Below are positions 41,467 to 50,808 of a stretch of DNA of 64,000 bases, in pieces (position 1 is the first letter of the stretch; every line of letters begins with the position of its first letter). Under the pieces are notes generated by a model. The model searched no databases, was not told the origin of the DNA, and saw nothing but the letters and a program-made list of their open reading frames with translations. This stretch comes from VRUE01 sp963714155. Its GTDB lineage: Bacteria > Actinomycetota > Thermoleophilia > Solirubrobacterales > 70-9. The stretch is taken from NCBI GenBank assembly GCA_963714155.1, contig OY970236.1:62001-126000 (forward strand). The letters are read 5' to 3'. The position numbers and the translations under genes are program-made.

Positions 41467-42777
41467 TTGCAAGTGCCAGAGCCTCGCGCCCATCGCACCC
41501 CAGGCCGTCACACGCATTGGCGTCTGGCCCGTCGCCGGCACTTCCTGCTGCGCGCCGGCACGATGGCGGCTTTGCTGGCGGTCGTCGGGCCGGGACTTCT
41601 GGCGGGCCTCTCTGACGATGATCCGGCCGGGATCACCACCTACTCGATCCTCGGCGCCAAGTACGGCTACGAGCTGCTCTGGGTCCTGACCCTCTCCACC
41701 GCTGCGCTGATCGTCTTTCACGAGCTGGGCGTCCGCCTTGGGATTGTCACCGGCAAGGGGCTGCTGACACTCGTCCGCGAGCGCTATGGCGGCCGCGCGG
41801 CGGGCCTGGTGTTGTCGGCGCTGGTGATCGCCAACACCGGCACGCTGTGCGCGGAGTTCGCCGGGGTGGCGGCGGGGATGGAACTGCTCGGCGGGATGAG
41901 CCGCTACCTCAGCGTGCCGCTCGCCGCGATCGGCGTTTCGGCCCTCGTCCTGCGTGAGAGCTTCCGCCACGTCGAGCACTTCCTGCTCGCGCTGAGCTCG
42001 GTCTTCGTCGCCTACGTGATCTCGGGGGTGCTCGCACATCCCGACTGGGGCGCAGCCGCCAAGGGCTTGGTCGTACCGAGCATGCCGCTCAACCGCGAGG
42101 CGCTGCTCGTCGCCGTCGCCACGGTCGGCACGACGCTGGCGCCGTGGGGCCTGGCATTCATCCAGTCCTACGCCGTCGACAAGAAGCTCAAGGTCAAGGA
42201 CCTGCGCTACGAGCGAATCGACGTGATCGTCGGCGCCGTGCTGACCGGCGTGATCGGCTTCTTCGTCGTGATCGCCTGCGCGGCGACGCTGCACGTCCAG
42301 GGCATCGACGTCAACGACGCGAGTGACGCGGCCCGGGCGCTCGAACCGCTGGCCGGCGACACCGCGGCGACCCTGTTCGGCCTCGGCTTCCTCGGGGCCG
42401 CACTGCTCGCCGCAGCCATCGTTCCCATCTCGACCGCCTACTCGATCTCCGAGACCTTCGGTCGAAAAGCCGACATCGACGACAGCTTCGGCGAGGCGCG
42501 AGCTTTCTACCTCAGCTTCGGTGCCGTCACCGCCGTTGCGGCAACGGTGGTGTTGATCCCCGGCGCCCCGCTTGTCCCGATCCTCTTTCTGACCCAGGCG
42601 CTGAACGCGGTCCTCCTCCTCGTGCTCCTGCCCTTCATCCGCTCGCTCGCCAAGGATCGTGGGCTGATGGGCGATCATGCCCTCGGCCGCACCGACCGCT
42701 GGGTGACCGGCGTTGCGCTCGCTCTTGTTGCTGCGTCGGTCCTTGCTCTCGGCGCTCTTACCGTTGGCTCGGTGTAG
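41467..42777 (+). CDS. Nramp-family divalent metal transporter
   Basis: The protein has 436 residues with 11 predicted TM helices. TM1 has GPGLLAGLSDDDPAGITTYS, where classical Nramps read DPGN, and TM6 reads ATVGTTLAPWGLAFIQSY, where classical members have MPH. Both changes mark the divergent Nramp-related branch, which includes Mg2+/Mn2+ and Al3+ carriers, so the metal cannot be named. The N-terminus before about residue 33 (RAHRTPGRHTHWRLARRRHF) looks odd; TTG 41467 is weak, and ATG 41563 would remove it. Convergent with a ZIP transporter. Confidence 0.8.
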   Translation: MQVPEPRAHRTPGRHTHWRLARRRHFLLRAGTMAALLAVVGPGLLAGLSDDDPAGITTYSILGAKYGYELLWVLTLSTAALIVFHELGVRLGIVTGKGLLTLVRERYGGRAAGLVLSALVIANTGTLCAEFAGVAAGMELLGGMSRYLSVPLAAIGVSALVLRESFRHVEHFLLALSSVFVAYVISGVLAHPDWGAAAKGLVVPSMPLNREALLVAVATVGTTLAPWGLAFIQSYAVDKKLKVKDLRYERIDVIVGAVLTGVIGFFVVIACAATLHVQGIDVNDASDAARALEPLAGDTAATLFGLGFLGAALLAAAIVPISTAYSISETFGRKADIDDSFGEARAFYLSFGAVTAVAATVVLIPGAPLVPILFLTQALNAVLLLVLLPFIRSLAKDRGLMGDHALGRTDRWVTGVALALVAASVLALGALTVGSV

Positions 42778-42778
42778 C

Positions 42779-43519
42779 TCATACACCGAGGGCAAAGCTG
42801 AGCCCGAGCATCACCGCGGCGCCGAGCATCACCCCACCACTCGGCCCGAGCCGCGCCGGACCCGCATATGCCTTCGGCAGCAGCTCAACCGCGATCAAGG
42901 CCAGCATGGCGCCCGCCGCGAAAGCGAAGGAGAAGGGCAGCAGCGACTGGATCTGCTCGACGAGGAGAAAGGCAACCAGCGCGCCAACCGGCTGAGGAGC
43001 GCTGGTCCCGACCGCCGCCCAGAATTGCCGGCTGCGGCTGAAGCCGGCCGCCGCCATCGGGATCGCGACGCTGGTCCCCTCGGGAATGTTCTGAATCGCG
43101 ATTGCGAGGATCACGAACAGGCTCAGTCCGGCACGGTCGGAGGCGAAGGCCGTGCCAATGGCGAACCCCTCGGGGAGGCTGTGGACAAAAAGCACGAGGA
43201 AGACCAGGGCCGAGGTGCTGGCCCCGGGACCCGAGCGCCCCATGAAGGTGGTGTGAGGGTCCAGCCGCGAACGGACCACGCCCAGCAGCCCAGCTCCCAC
43301 CGCGAGCCCGCTGAGGACCGCCAGGGTCGAGCCTTCTTCGGTGGCCGGGATCAAAAGGCCCGCAATCGAGGCCACGCCCATCACTCCCGCCGCGAAGCCG
43401 AGAAGAAGGGGTGTTAGCTGGGCCGCTCGATGACCGAGAAAGAAGACCGGGATCGCACCCAGGCCGGTGGCAAGGGTCGTGCCACAGGCGGCAAGCAGCA
43501 ATACGACCACCTGCGGCAT
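42779..43519 (-). CDS. ZIP-family metal transporter
   Basis: The 246-residue, eight-TM protein has the two ZIP signatures HSLPEGFAIG in TM4 (about 113) and QNIPEGTSVA in TM5 (about 142), whose His, Asn and Glu residues form the binuclear metal centre. It imports zinc, iron or manganese. It converges on the Nramp-like gene with 1 nt between the stops, giving a small metal-transport cluster. Confidence 0.9.
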   Translation of the reverse strand: MPQVVVLLLAACGTTLATGLGAIPVFFLGHRAAQLTPLLLGFAAGVMGVASIAGLLIPATEEGSTLAVLSGLAVGAGLLGVVRSRLDPHTTFMGRSGPGASTSALVFLVLFVHSLPEGFAIGTAFASDRAGLSLFVILAIAIQNIPEGTSVAIPMAAAGFSRSRQFWAAVGTSAPQPVGALVAFLLVEQIQSLLPFSFAFAAGAMLALIAVELLPKAYAGPARLGPSGGVMLGAAVMLGLSFALGV

Positions 43520-43571
43520 GTCGAGATATTAAAAGCAGTCATGATCGCTCCCTTGTTTCGGAGGCACAACC

Positions 43572-45269
43572 ATTAACCGCTCCGGGCTGCACCGCTGGGT
43601 ACCGGGGATCAAGCTCATCCGGCAGTACCCCGGTCAATCTGCCCGACCGGACCTGGTGGCGGGGGTCGTGCTGGCCGCGATCCTGGTCCCGCAGGGAATG
43701 GCCTACGCGGAGCTCGCCGGCCTGCCGGCGGTCACCGGTCTCTACACGACGATCGCCTGCCTGGTGGGCTACGCCCTCTTCGGGCCTTCGCGGGTTCTGG
43801 TGCTCGGGCCCGACTCCTCGATCTCCCCCCTGATCCTCGCCTCGATCGCGCCCCTGCTGGTCGCGGGAGATCCGGGGTCGGCGATCGTCCTGGCCGGCAT
43901 GCTCGCGATCTTCGTCGGCCTGATCGAGATCGGCCTCGGCCTCGGCAAGCTCGGCTTCGTCGCCGACCTGCTCTCGAAAGAGGTGCAGGTCGGCTACATG
44001 AACGGCCTCGGGATCACGATCATCGTCGGGCAGCTGCCGAAGCTGTTCGGGTTCTCGACCGACGCCGACTCGTTCCTCAGCGAGGTCAAGGCATTCGTGG
44101 ACGGTCTCGGCCAGACGCACACCACCACGCTCGTGCTCGGGCTCGCGGTCCTCGGCATCCTGCTCCTGCTCCCGCTTGCGACCAAACGCCTGCCGGCGAT
44201 CCTCGTCGGGGTCGTGGCGGCCACCGTCGCCTCGGCGGCCTTCGGCCTGGCCGATCACGGGGTCGCGACGGTCGGCTCCCTGCCCCAGGGAGTGCCCACC
44301 CCCGGGCTTCCCTGGACGAGTGCGGGCGACGTCCCGGCGCTGCTGCTGGCGGCGCTCGGCATCACCCTGGTCTCGCTGACCGACACGATCGCGACCGCGA
44401 CCAGCTTCGCGGCCCGGCGTGGAGAAGAGGTCAAGCCCGACCAGGAGATGATCGGCGTCGGCGCCGCCAACGTGGCGGCCGGCTTCTTCCAGGGGTTCGC
44501 GGTCTCGACCAGCGGCTCGAGGACCGCCGTCGCCGAGCAGTCGGGGGCGAAGACCCAGCTGGCCGGGCTGGTCGGGGCAGGGCTGGTCGCGGTCCTCCTC
44601 CTCTTCCTCAACTCACTGCTCGCCGACCTGCCGCAGGCGGCGCTCGCGGCGGTGGTGATCGCCGCGGCGGTATCGCTGATGAACCTGCCCCTGCTGCGCC
44701 GCTACTACGAGATGCGCAGAAGCGCGCTCGGCGTCTCCCTGGTGGCCACCGCCGGGGTGGTGCTGCTCGGCGTCCTGCAGGGAATCGTGGTTGCGGTCCT
44801 GCTGGCGATCATCCTCTTCTTCCGTCGCAACTGGTGGCCGCACGGTGCGGTTCTGGGGCGCCCCGAGGAAGTGGAGGGGTGGCACGACGTGACCGCCTAC
44901 CCCGACGCCAAAGAGCTCCCCGGTGTTGTCGTCTATCGCTGGGAGGCGCCGCTGTTCTTCGCCAACGCGGGCAGGTTCCGCGACGAGATCAGGCGGCTCG
45001 CACGCGAGCGCAACCCGGATTGGATCGTCCTGCAATGCGAGGCGATCACCGACGTCGACGTGACTGCGGCGGAGATGCTCGAGCAGCTCGACCGCGAGCT
45101 GAACGCATCCGGGGTACACCTCGCCTTCGCCGAGCTGCGCGATCGCCTTAAAGAGCTGACCCTGCGCTACGGGCTGATGGAGACGCTCGACAAAGATCAC
45201 TTCTACCCCTCGATCGAGGCGGCCGTTGCCGCGATTCGATCGGAGGGCGGGCGAGAACCGCCAGGCTGA
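43572..45269 (+). CDS. SulP-family anion transporter with STAS domain
   Basis: The protein has 565 residues if started at ATT 43572; the first standard start, GTG 43656, would give 537. The SulP transmembrane domain includes LVAGVVLAAILVPQGMAYAE, GLPAVTGLYTTIACLVGYAL, SRVLVLGPDSSISPLIL and FQGFAVSTSGSRTAVAEQSG. A C-terminal STAS domain follows (LPGVVVYRWEAPLFFANAGR to HFYPSIEAAVAAI). It carries sulphate, bicarbonate or dicarboxylates. Upstream of GTG the frame reads LHRWVPGIKLIRQYPGQSAR, typical for the family, and GGAGG lies 7 nt before the ATT, so the unusual start is favoured. Confidence 0.85.
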   Translation: MNRSGLHRWVPGIKLIRQYPGQSARPDLVAGVVLAAILVPQGMAYAELAGLPAVTGLYTTIACLVGYALFGPSRVLVLGPDSSISPLILASIAPLLVAGDPGSAIVLAGMLAIFVGLIEIGLGLGKLGFVADLLSKEVQVGYMNGLGITIIVGQLPKLFGFSTDADSFLSEVKAFVDGLGQTHTTTLVLGLAVLGILLLLPLATKRLPAILVGVVAATVASAAFGLADHGVATVGSLPQGVPTPGLPWTSAGDVPALLLAALGITLVSLTDTIATATSFAARRGEEVKPDQEMIGVGAANVAAGFFQGFAVSTSGSRTAVAEQSGAKTQLAGLVGAGLVAVLLLFLNSLLADLPQAALAAVVIAAAVSLMNLPLLRRYYEMRRSALGVSLVATAGVVLLGVLQGIVVAVLLAIILFFRRNWWPHGAVLGRPEEVEGWHDVTAYPDAKELPGVVVYRWEAPLFFANAGRFRDEIRRLARERNPDWIVLQCEAITDVDVTAAEMLEQLDRELNASGVHLAFAELRDRLKELTLRYGLMETLDKDHFYPSIEAAVAAIRSEGGREPPG

Positions 45270-45311
45270 GCATCTTCATACACACCATTCCCAATCTCCT
45301 TTGAGTGTTGT

Positions 45312-45351
45312 CGGGGGCCGGTGCCTGCATCCCTTCAGACCCCGGCCCCCG
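45312..45351. terminator. Bidirectional hairpin between SulP and TetR genes
   Basis: CGGGGGCCGG (45312-45321) and CCGGCCCCCG (45342-45351) form a perfect 10-bp stem between two converging genes. It has no strong U-run but is well placed to end transcription from both sides. Confidence 0.6.
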
Positions 45352-45420
45352 CGCTCTCCCTTGCTCGACCCCCCGCCTGGCACCTCGAGCATCCAGCTCT
45401 ACGCGCAGCTACACAAACAC

Positions 45421-46752
45421 TCAGGAAAAGTGGTTCCTATCTATGCCCCCGACCTCGGCGACGATCACGTCGACCGCGGCCGCCCCTCCAAGCGCCGGGG
45501 CAAGCGCGAGGTAGGAAAGCGCCGGCGCCGCGAGCGGCAGCTGCCCGCCGCGGCCGGAGGCGACGAAGTGGTGGACAACGCCCCACATCGCCCCGATCGA
45601 CGCTTCTGCCGCGAACTCGCTCGGCCGGCGGGTCGGCGGCGCTCCTCGCCGAAGCCTCCTCGCCAGCTTGGCGATCATCTCGCAGCGCCATTGGATCGCC
45701 TCGGGGCCCGGTGAGAAGACCTCGAGGAAGGCGAGGCCGGTGAACGTGGGTTCGCGCGCGAGGTGTTGGCAGAGGTCGACAACCATGCGGTGGATGCCGC
45801 TCGCCCAGTCGTCGGCAGTGAGGTAGAGGGGTACCGCTGCGGCGAGGGTGCGATCGCTGAGTGTCTCGAGCGTGGCCAGAAAGCAGTCCCCCACGCCCTC
45901 GAAGTGGGTGTCGAAGCTGTGCCTTGAGACGCCGGCGGCGGCGCGTACCCGCGGCACCGTCAGCGTCGCGTACCCCTCCTTGCTCGCCAGCTTCGCCGTG
46001 GCCGCGAGGATCAGCGCGCGCTCGTCCTCCAGCGGCATGACGAGAGCGGTCTCGGGTAACGGCGGCACCCCCGCGGCGCCGAGGTCCCGCAGGCGGACCG
46101 CGTCGTCGTCACAGAAAGAGAGTGCCCACTGCAGCAGCTCGTCCCCGTCGAGCGCCAGCTGCCGCGGGTTGCTGGATAGCAGCCGCGCCCGGGCCAGCCG
46201 GCTGCCACCGGCGACGATGCCTTTCACCACCAGTGGTGGCAGCCAGGGGGCGTCGTCGGCGAGGGCGAGGTTCCTCGCCACCAGGGCCTCGAAGAGCCGG
46301 TTCGTACGCTGCATCCGCTCGACCGCGACGGAGCCGGCGGCGAAGGCCTCGACCAGGGCCAGCCGCGCTGCCTGCGGGCTGCCGGTGATCTGATCGGCGA
46401 AGGCGAGAAACCCGAGCCGGAGCCGCTCGCGCCACTCCTCCTCGCCCTCCGCGGCGGCGATGATCCCGCCCATCGAGTGGCTGACGATGACGTCGTAGGC
46501 GGCGAGGAAGCACTCCTCCTTGGCGGCGAAGAGCTTGTAGAAGTCTCGCTTCGAGATCCGGGCGCGGTTGGCCAGCTCCGCCACGGAGATGGCGTTGTAG
46601 CCGTGCTCGGCGACGAGCTCGATCATCGCCTCATTCAGCCGCCCGCGCTGGTGCGCCGCGACCTCCTTCGCCGAATGTCCCGGCCCCGGTTTCAGCGGCG
46701 GATAGCGGGCACTCCGCGTTCGCGCGCCTCGCGATGAGTTCCTTGGTGACAC
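45421..46752 (-). CDS. Tandem TetR-family regulator
   Basis: The 443-residue protein is about twice the usual TetR length. It has two TetR DNA-binding domains: about 39-85 (MIELVAEHGYNAISVAELAN, RARISKRDFYKLFAAKEECF) and about 247-295 (AATAKLASKEGYATLTVPRV, RAAAGVSRHSFDTHFEGVGD), each followed by its own ligand-binding helical domain. It thus resembles a covalent dimer. It lies downstream of, and on the same strand as, the DHA2 exporter gene (74 nt), so it probably represses that exporter. The start is GTG 46752. Confidence 0.85.
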   Translation of the reverse strand: MSPRNSSRGARTRSARYPPLKPGPGHSAKEVAAHQRGRLNEAMIELVAEHGYNAISVAELANRARISKRDFYKLFAAKEECFLAAYDVIVSHSMGGIIAAAEGEEEWRERLRLGFLAFADQITGSPQAARLALVEAFAAGSVAVERMQRTNRLFEALVARNLALADDAPWLPPLVVKGIVAGGSRLARARLLSSNPRQLALDGDELLQWALSFCDDDAVRLRDLGAAGVPPLPETALVMPLEDERALILAATAKLASKEGYATLTVPRVRAAAGVSRHSFDTHFEGVGDCFLATLETLSDRTLAAAVPLYLTADDWASGIHRMVVDLCQHLAREPTFTGLAFLEVFSPGPEAIQWRCEMIAKLARRLRRGAPPTRRPSEFAAEASIGAMWGVVHHFVASGRGGQLPLAAPALSYLALAPALGGAAAVDVIVAEVGGIDRNHFS

Positions 46753-46826
46753 TTCGTCAATACCAAAACGGTGAGTACGCCAAAGCTGCTACGCCAGATC
46801 GGCAAACGCTGACTGCTGGGGTCTGC

Positions 46827-48428
46827 CTAAATGACCGCCCCGCCCTCGATCGGGGCGGGCGGGTCAATTTCCCGCAGCCGCATCATCCGAAAGGAATTGA
46901 AGAGCCCGAGCAGGCTGGCGATGATCGGAACGAGCAGTGCTACCTGCAGGGAGCGGTTCGTCGCGTCCGTGTTGATGCTGACGACTTCGTCCTGAACCGC
47001 CTCTGGCTCTTCGGCGAGCAGCTGTTCGAGCTTCGCACTGCTCGTCACTTCCGCGTCTTCATCGAGCTTGTCGGCGATCTGCTGTTGCTGGTCGGCCGGG
47101 ATCACGTCGCTCGCTTCGGTCATGTTGGTGAAGCTGAGCGAGAGAACCGCCAGCAGCACGCCCCCCGCCATTGCCAGCCCGAACGAGAGCCCGAAGGACC
47201 CCGCCGCCGAGTTCACCCCGGCCGCCTCGCTGATCCGCTCCTCGTTGATCGGGGCCAGCGTGTAGTTGTTGAGCTGGGAAACCAGCAGGCCGAGCCCGGC
47301 TCCGGCCAACACCAGTGGGATGACCAGGTACCAGCCGGAGTCCGCCTCGGGCACGAGCGGGACAAGCAACGCCATGCCAACGGTGCTGAGCGCGAATCCC
47401 CAGCGGATGATCGAGGCGGGGCGGCGATTTCCGGCCCTCCGCCCCGCGAGAATCGCCGCCGCGAACATGGTCAGCGACAGCGGCGCGAGGGTCAGGCCGG
47501 TCTGCAGCGCGTTGTATTCGAGCGAGATCTGGAGGAAGATCGGCAGCGCGATCATCGCTCCACCCAGGGTGATGTTCTGCAGCGCCTGCTGGGAGATTCC
47601 GAGCCTGAAGTTGGGGTGGCGGAAAAGGTCTGGGTCGAGCAGGGTCGGCTTCCCTTCACGGTGACGGCGGACCAGCCAACGGGCCAACGCCCAGAGCGCC
47701 AGCGCGCCCATCGCGATCGTCAGCCCGACGAACTCGCCCCCCTCCTGCCAGACCAGAATTCCCAGGACCACGCCGCCCATGCCGATGACCGAGAGAACGG
47801 CCCCCCTTACGTCGATCTGGCGAGGGCCGGTGTAGGGCACATCGCGGATGAGCTTGATGTTGAACAGGACGACCGCGATCACCACCAGCTCGAGGAAGAA
47901 GCCGACCCGCCAGGAGAGAAAGGTCGTGACGAAGCCACCGAGCAGCGGCCCAACTGCCGCCGCGACGGCAGCCGATGCACCAACCAGGGCGTACGCCTTC
48001 TTCTGTGCGGCGCCCTCGAAGTTGTCACGAATCAGCGACTGCATTGCGGGCAGCAGCAGGGAGGCACCGAGGCCGCCGAGGATCGCCCAGAAGACGATGA
48101 TCGCCCCGAGATCCTGCGCCAGCGTCATCGCCAGGGCACCGGTCGCATAGCCCAGCAGGCCCAGCACAAACGCGCGCTTGCGCCCGATCAGGTCGCCGAC
48201 CTTGCTGCTGATCAGGATGAACGCCGCGGAGACCAGGGCCTCCAGCGCGATCGCCGATTGGACACCGCTGACGGTCGTATCGAGATCCTCGACCACGGCG
48301 GAGATCGAGACGTTCATCAGCGAGGTGTCGACGACGAGCACGAACATCGCCATCGCGAGAACGAACGCCAACCGCGCGCTGCCCGCTCCCTCCGAGCTGA
48401 CGGGAGCGGGCTCTGGAGTCACCTGCAC
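46827..48428 (-). CDS. DHA2-family MFS drug exporter (EmrB/QacA type)
   Basis: The 533-residue protein has 14 predicted TM helices. FVLVVDTSLMNVSISAVVED (motif D1) is in TM1, ISSKVGDLIGRKRAFVLGLL is motif A, and GPLLGGFVTTFLSWRVGFFL is motif C of the proton antiporters. It exports drugs or other hydrophobic compounds. The start is a GTG immediately after the TGA of the upstream gene (TGAGTG), so it is translated with the SHOCT protein, and the tandem TetR gene follows. Confidence 0.9.
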   Translation of the reverse strand: MQVTPEPAPVSSEGAGSARLAFVLAMAMFVLVVDTSLMNVSISAVVEDLDTTVSGVQSAIALEALVSAAFILISSKVGDLIGRKRAFVLGLLGYATGALAMTLAQDLGAIIVFWAILGGLGASLLLPAMQSLIRDNFEGAAQKKAYALVGASAAVAAAVGPLLGGFVTTFLSWRVGFFLELVVIAVVLFNIKLIRDVPYTGPRQIDVRGAVLSVIGMGGVVLGILVWQEGGEFVGLTIAMGALALWALARWLVRRHREGKPTLLDPDLFRHPNFRLGISQQALQNITLGGAMIALPIFLQISLEYNALQTGLTLAPLSLTMFAAAILAGRRAGNRRPASIIRWGFALSTVGMALLVPLVPEADSGWYLVIPLVLAGAGLGLLVSQLNNYTLAPINEERISEAAGVNSAAGSFGLSFGLAMAGGVLLAVLSLSFTNMTEASDVIPADQQQQIADKLDEDAEVTSSAKLEQLLAEEPEAVQDEVVSINTDATNRSLQVALLVPIIASLLGLFNSFRMMRLREIDPPAPIEGGAVI

Positions 48429-48827
48429 TCAGGCAAGCAACTTCGACTTCGCCTGCTCGAACTCCTCAGCCGACAATGCTCCTTTGTCTTTCAGCTCGGC
48501 GAGCTTGTGGAGTTCATCGGCGGGAGAACCGGTCTGCGCCTGCTCGCGAACGTAGCTATCGAACTCCTTCTTGGCATCGACCTGAGCCTTGATCGTGCGG
48601 TCGCGCATCCCGTTTCCGCGAACGATCAGATAGAGCAGCACTCCAAGGAACGGCAGGAAGACCAGGAAGAAGACCCAAACGGCCTTCGCCACCCCCGAGA
48701 GCTCGTGGTCGCGAAAGAGGTCACCGATGACCGAGATGAGAATCCAGATCCAGGCGAAGAGCAAAAAGAACTCGAAGATGAAGAGCAGCCCTTCACCAAA
48801 GCTGATGTCTGCAAGCAGCACGGTCAT
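48429..48827 (-). CDS. PLDc_N/SHOCT small membrane protein
   Basis: The 132-residue protein has two TM helices (LLFIFEFFLLFAWIWILISV and VWVFFLVFLPFLGVLLYLIV) of the PLDc_N type. A short helical linker follows, then a C-terminal SHOCT domain (DELHKLAELKDKGALSAEEF). Such proteins often occur beside transporters and stress genes, and SHOCT mediates oligomerisation. First gene of the SHOCT-MFS-TetR operon. Confidence 0.83.
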   Translation of the reverse strand: MTVLLADISFGEGLLFIFEFFLLFAWIWILISVIGDLFRDHELSGVAKAVWVFFLVFLPFLGVLLYLIVRGNGMRDRTIKAQVDAKKEFDSYVREQAQTGSPADELHKLAELKDKGALSAEEFEQAKSKLLA

Positions 48828-48885
48828 CCTCCTGTTTGGTCCGGTTAGCGCCTAAAGCAAAAGATTTCTTATCCGAAATCTAAGT

Positions 48886-49992
48886 TCATCCTGTCACGGA
48901 TCCCTCGACCTGCTCTGGCGACGAGCGGGCGGCGGTGAGCTCGGCGGAGATCCTGACCGCTGCGGAGACGAGGGGGGCGGCGAGGATGAGGCCGATCGTG
49001 CCGAAGAGGCAGCCGCCGGCAATGGTGGCGATCAGAACCGCCAGGGGGTGGAGGTCGAGCGCGGCGCCGTAGGCGATCGGCTGTACCAGCTGCTGCAGCA
49101 CGCCGTTGGCGAGGAGGACGATTACCGCGATCGCCAGGGCCGCCTCGGGCCCTTGGCCGCCCAGCGCAATCAGAACCGCGAACGCCCCCGCCGTCCAGGC
49201 GCCGAGGTAGGGCACGTAGCCACCGACGAATGTGACGATGGCAATAGTCGCCGGCAGCGGCACCCCGAGCAGCAGCGCCCCGGCGCCGACCAGCAGCGCG
49301 CTCCAGGCAGCCACGATGGTGACGCCGGCGAAGTAGCCGCGCAGGGAACGGGATACCTGGCCCAGCACGGTGTGAGCAACCGGGACCGGCATGCCGAGGT
49401 GGCGCTCGACGAACCTGCCGAGCGTCGGCGCGTCCTTGAGCATGAAGAAGAGGCTGATAGCGGCGAAGGAGAGGAAGACGGCGAGCCCGGCCAGCTCGTC
49501 GACGCCGCCGAGCAGGCCGCCGGTCAGAGCCTTGAAGCCGGCGCTGATCGAGGCGCTCGCGTGCTGGTTGGCGTCCGCGGCGGTGGACGAAGCCACGCCG
49601 AGATCCCTGACCCACGACTCGATCTCGTCCGCGCCGGCATGGAGTCGGCCGCTGAGGCTGTCAGCCTGACTGGCGATGCCGCTCATGACGATGAGGCCGA
49701 CGCCGACGCCGACCAGGACGATGCCGAGGAAGACGAGCACCGCACCGGCTCCTCTCGGCACCCCGTGGCGCTTCAACCAGTCGACCATCGGCACGGTGAC
49801 CGAGGCGACGATCGCCGCCGTCACCACCGGCATCACGATCGTCTGCGTCTGCGCCAGCAGGAAGATCGCGCCGACCAGCGCCGCGCCGACCCCCACCAGC
49901 AGCCAGGCGCTGAAGCCGAGGTCCCGCAGCCAGGCCGGAGCGGAGAACATCCCGCTCAGCTCGGCGGGATCGATCTCGGGCTTCGGGCTCAT
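48886..49992 (-). CDS. AI-2E/PerM-family membrane protein
   Basis: The protein has 368 residues from ATG 49992. It has about eight TM helices in the AI-2 exporter-like arrangement: three near the N-terminus (WLLVGVGAALVGAIFLLAQT), a central soluble stretch (120-190), and a C-terminal bundle with TFVGGYVPYLGAWTAGAFAV and GTIGLILAAPLVSAAVRI. The family includes TqsA and sodium/proton antiporters, so autoinducer export is not certain. The frame stays open to 50658, but the extra N-terminus is Arg/Asp-rich antisense of the MBL gene and is rejected. Confidence 0.85.
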   Translation of the reverse strand: MSPKPEIDPAELSGMFSAPAWLRDLGFSAWLLVGVGAALVGAIFLLAQTQTIVMPVVTAAIVASVTVPMVDWLKRHGVPRGAGAVLVFLGIVLVGVGVGLIVMSGIASQADSLSGRLHAGADEIESWVRDLGVASSTAADANQHASASISAGFKALTGGLLGGVDELAGLAVFLSFAAISLFFMLKDAPTLGRFVERHLGMPVPVAHTVLGQVSRSLRGYFAGVTIVAAWSALLVGAGALLLGVPLPATIAIVTFVGGYVPYLGAWTAGAFAVLIALGGQGPEAALAIAVIVLLANGVLQQLVQPIAYGAALDLHPLAVLIATIAGGCLFGTIGLILAAPLVSAAVRISAELTAARSSPEQVEGSVTG

Positions 49993-50046
49993 CGGAGCGC
50001 CGGACGATACGCAGCGCCCCCGACACGGCCACGGCGGGACCGCGCG

Positions 50047-50808
50047 GTGAGCACGGCCGCTCGGGTCACCTACGTCGGCCACGCGACCGTCCGGATCGAG
50101 ATCGACGGCGTCCGCCTGCTCACCGATCCGGTGCTGCGGCGCCGAATCGGCCCGCTGCGCCGCCACGGGGCGCCTCCCGACCCGCGACTGGCGGAGGACG
50201 TCGACGCGGTGCTGATCTCCCACCTCCACCACGACCACGCCGACGTGCCCTCGCTGCGCCGGCTGAGCAGGACGGTGCCGGTGCTCGCCGCACCGGGAGC
50301 GGGGGAATTCCTCGCGCGGCTCGGCTTCGGCGACGTCCGCGAGCTCGCCCCGGGCGACTCCGGCAGCGTCGGCGGCGTCCGCGTCACCGCGACCGAGGCG
50401 AACCACCCGCCCAGCGGCCGGCGCTTCGAGCGCGCCTCGCGGCCGGTCGGCTTCGAACTCGCCGGACAGCAGCGCATCTACTTCGCCGGCGACACCGACC
50501 TCTTCGACGGCATGGAGGCGATCGGCGGCGGCGAGCTCGACCTCGCCCTGCTGCCGATCTGGGGCTGGGGCACGAACATCGGCGCCGGGCACCTCGACCC
50601 CGAGCGGGCGGCGCGGGCCGCGGCGCTGCTCTCGCCGCGAGCGGTGGTGCCGATCCACTGGGGAACGCTCTACCCGCTCGGGCTGGCGCGGCTGCGCCCC
50701 GAGCCACTGCGCGCCCCCGCGCGCGAGTTCGCCACCTGGATGCGCAAGCTGGCGCCTCAGGTGGAGCTGCGGGTGCTGGCACCGGGCGAGGCGACCGCGC
50801 TCGCGTAA
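50047..50808 (+). CDS. MBL-fold metal-dependent hydrolase (UlaG-like)
   Basis: The 253-residue protein starts at GTG 50047. It has the metallo-beta-lactamase motif SHLHHDHADV (HxHxDH, about 57-66), the later metal ligands in EANHPPSGRR and FAGDTDLFDG, and the final His in VPIHWGTLYP. The arrangement fits the UlaG/RomA-like branch (lactonases, N-acyl-phosphatidylethanolamine hydrolases). A lipid or lactone substrate is a guess. Divergent from the AI-2E gene by 54 bp; its last 52 nt overlap the convergent phosphatase gene. Confidence 0.87.
   Translation: MSTAARVTYVGHATVRIEIDGVRLLTDPVLRRRIGPLRRHGAPPDPRLAEDVDAVLISHLHHDHADVPSLRRLSRTVPVLAAPGAGEFLARLGFGDVRELAPGDSGSVGGVRVTATEANHPPSGRRFERASRPVGFELAGQQRIYFAGDTDLFDGMEAIGGGELDLALLPIWGWGTNIGAGHLDPERAARAAALLSPRAVVPIHWGTLYPLGLARLRPEPLRAPAREFATWMRKLAPQVELRVLAPGEATALA

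Noticed and set aside
49993..50658. N-terminal extension of the AI-2E-like gene
   Set aside because: It is antisense to the MBL hydrolase; membrane helices begin only after ATG 49992.
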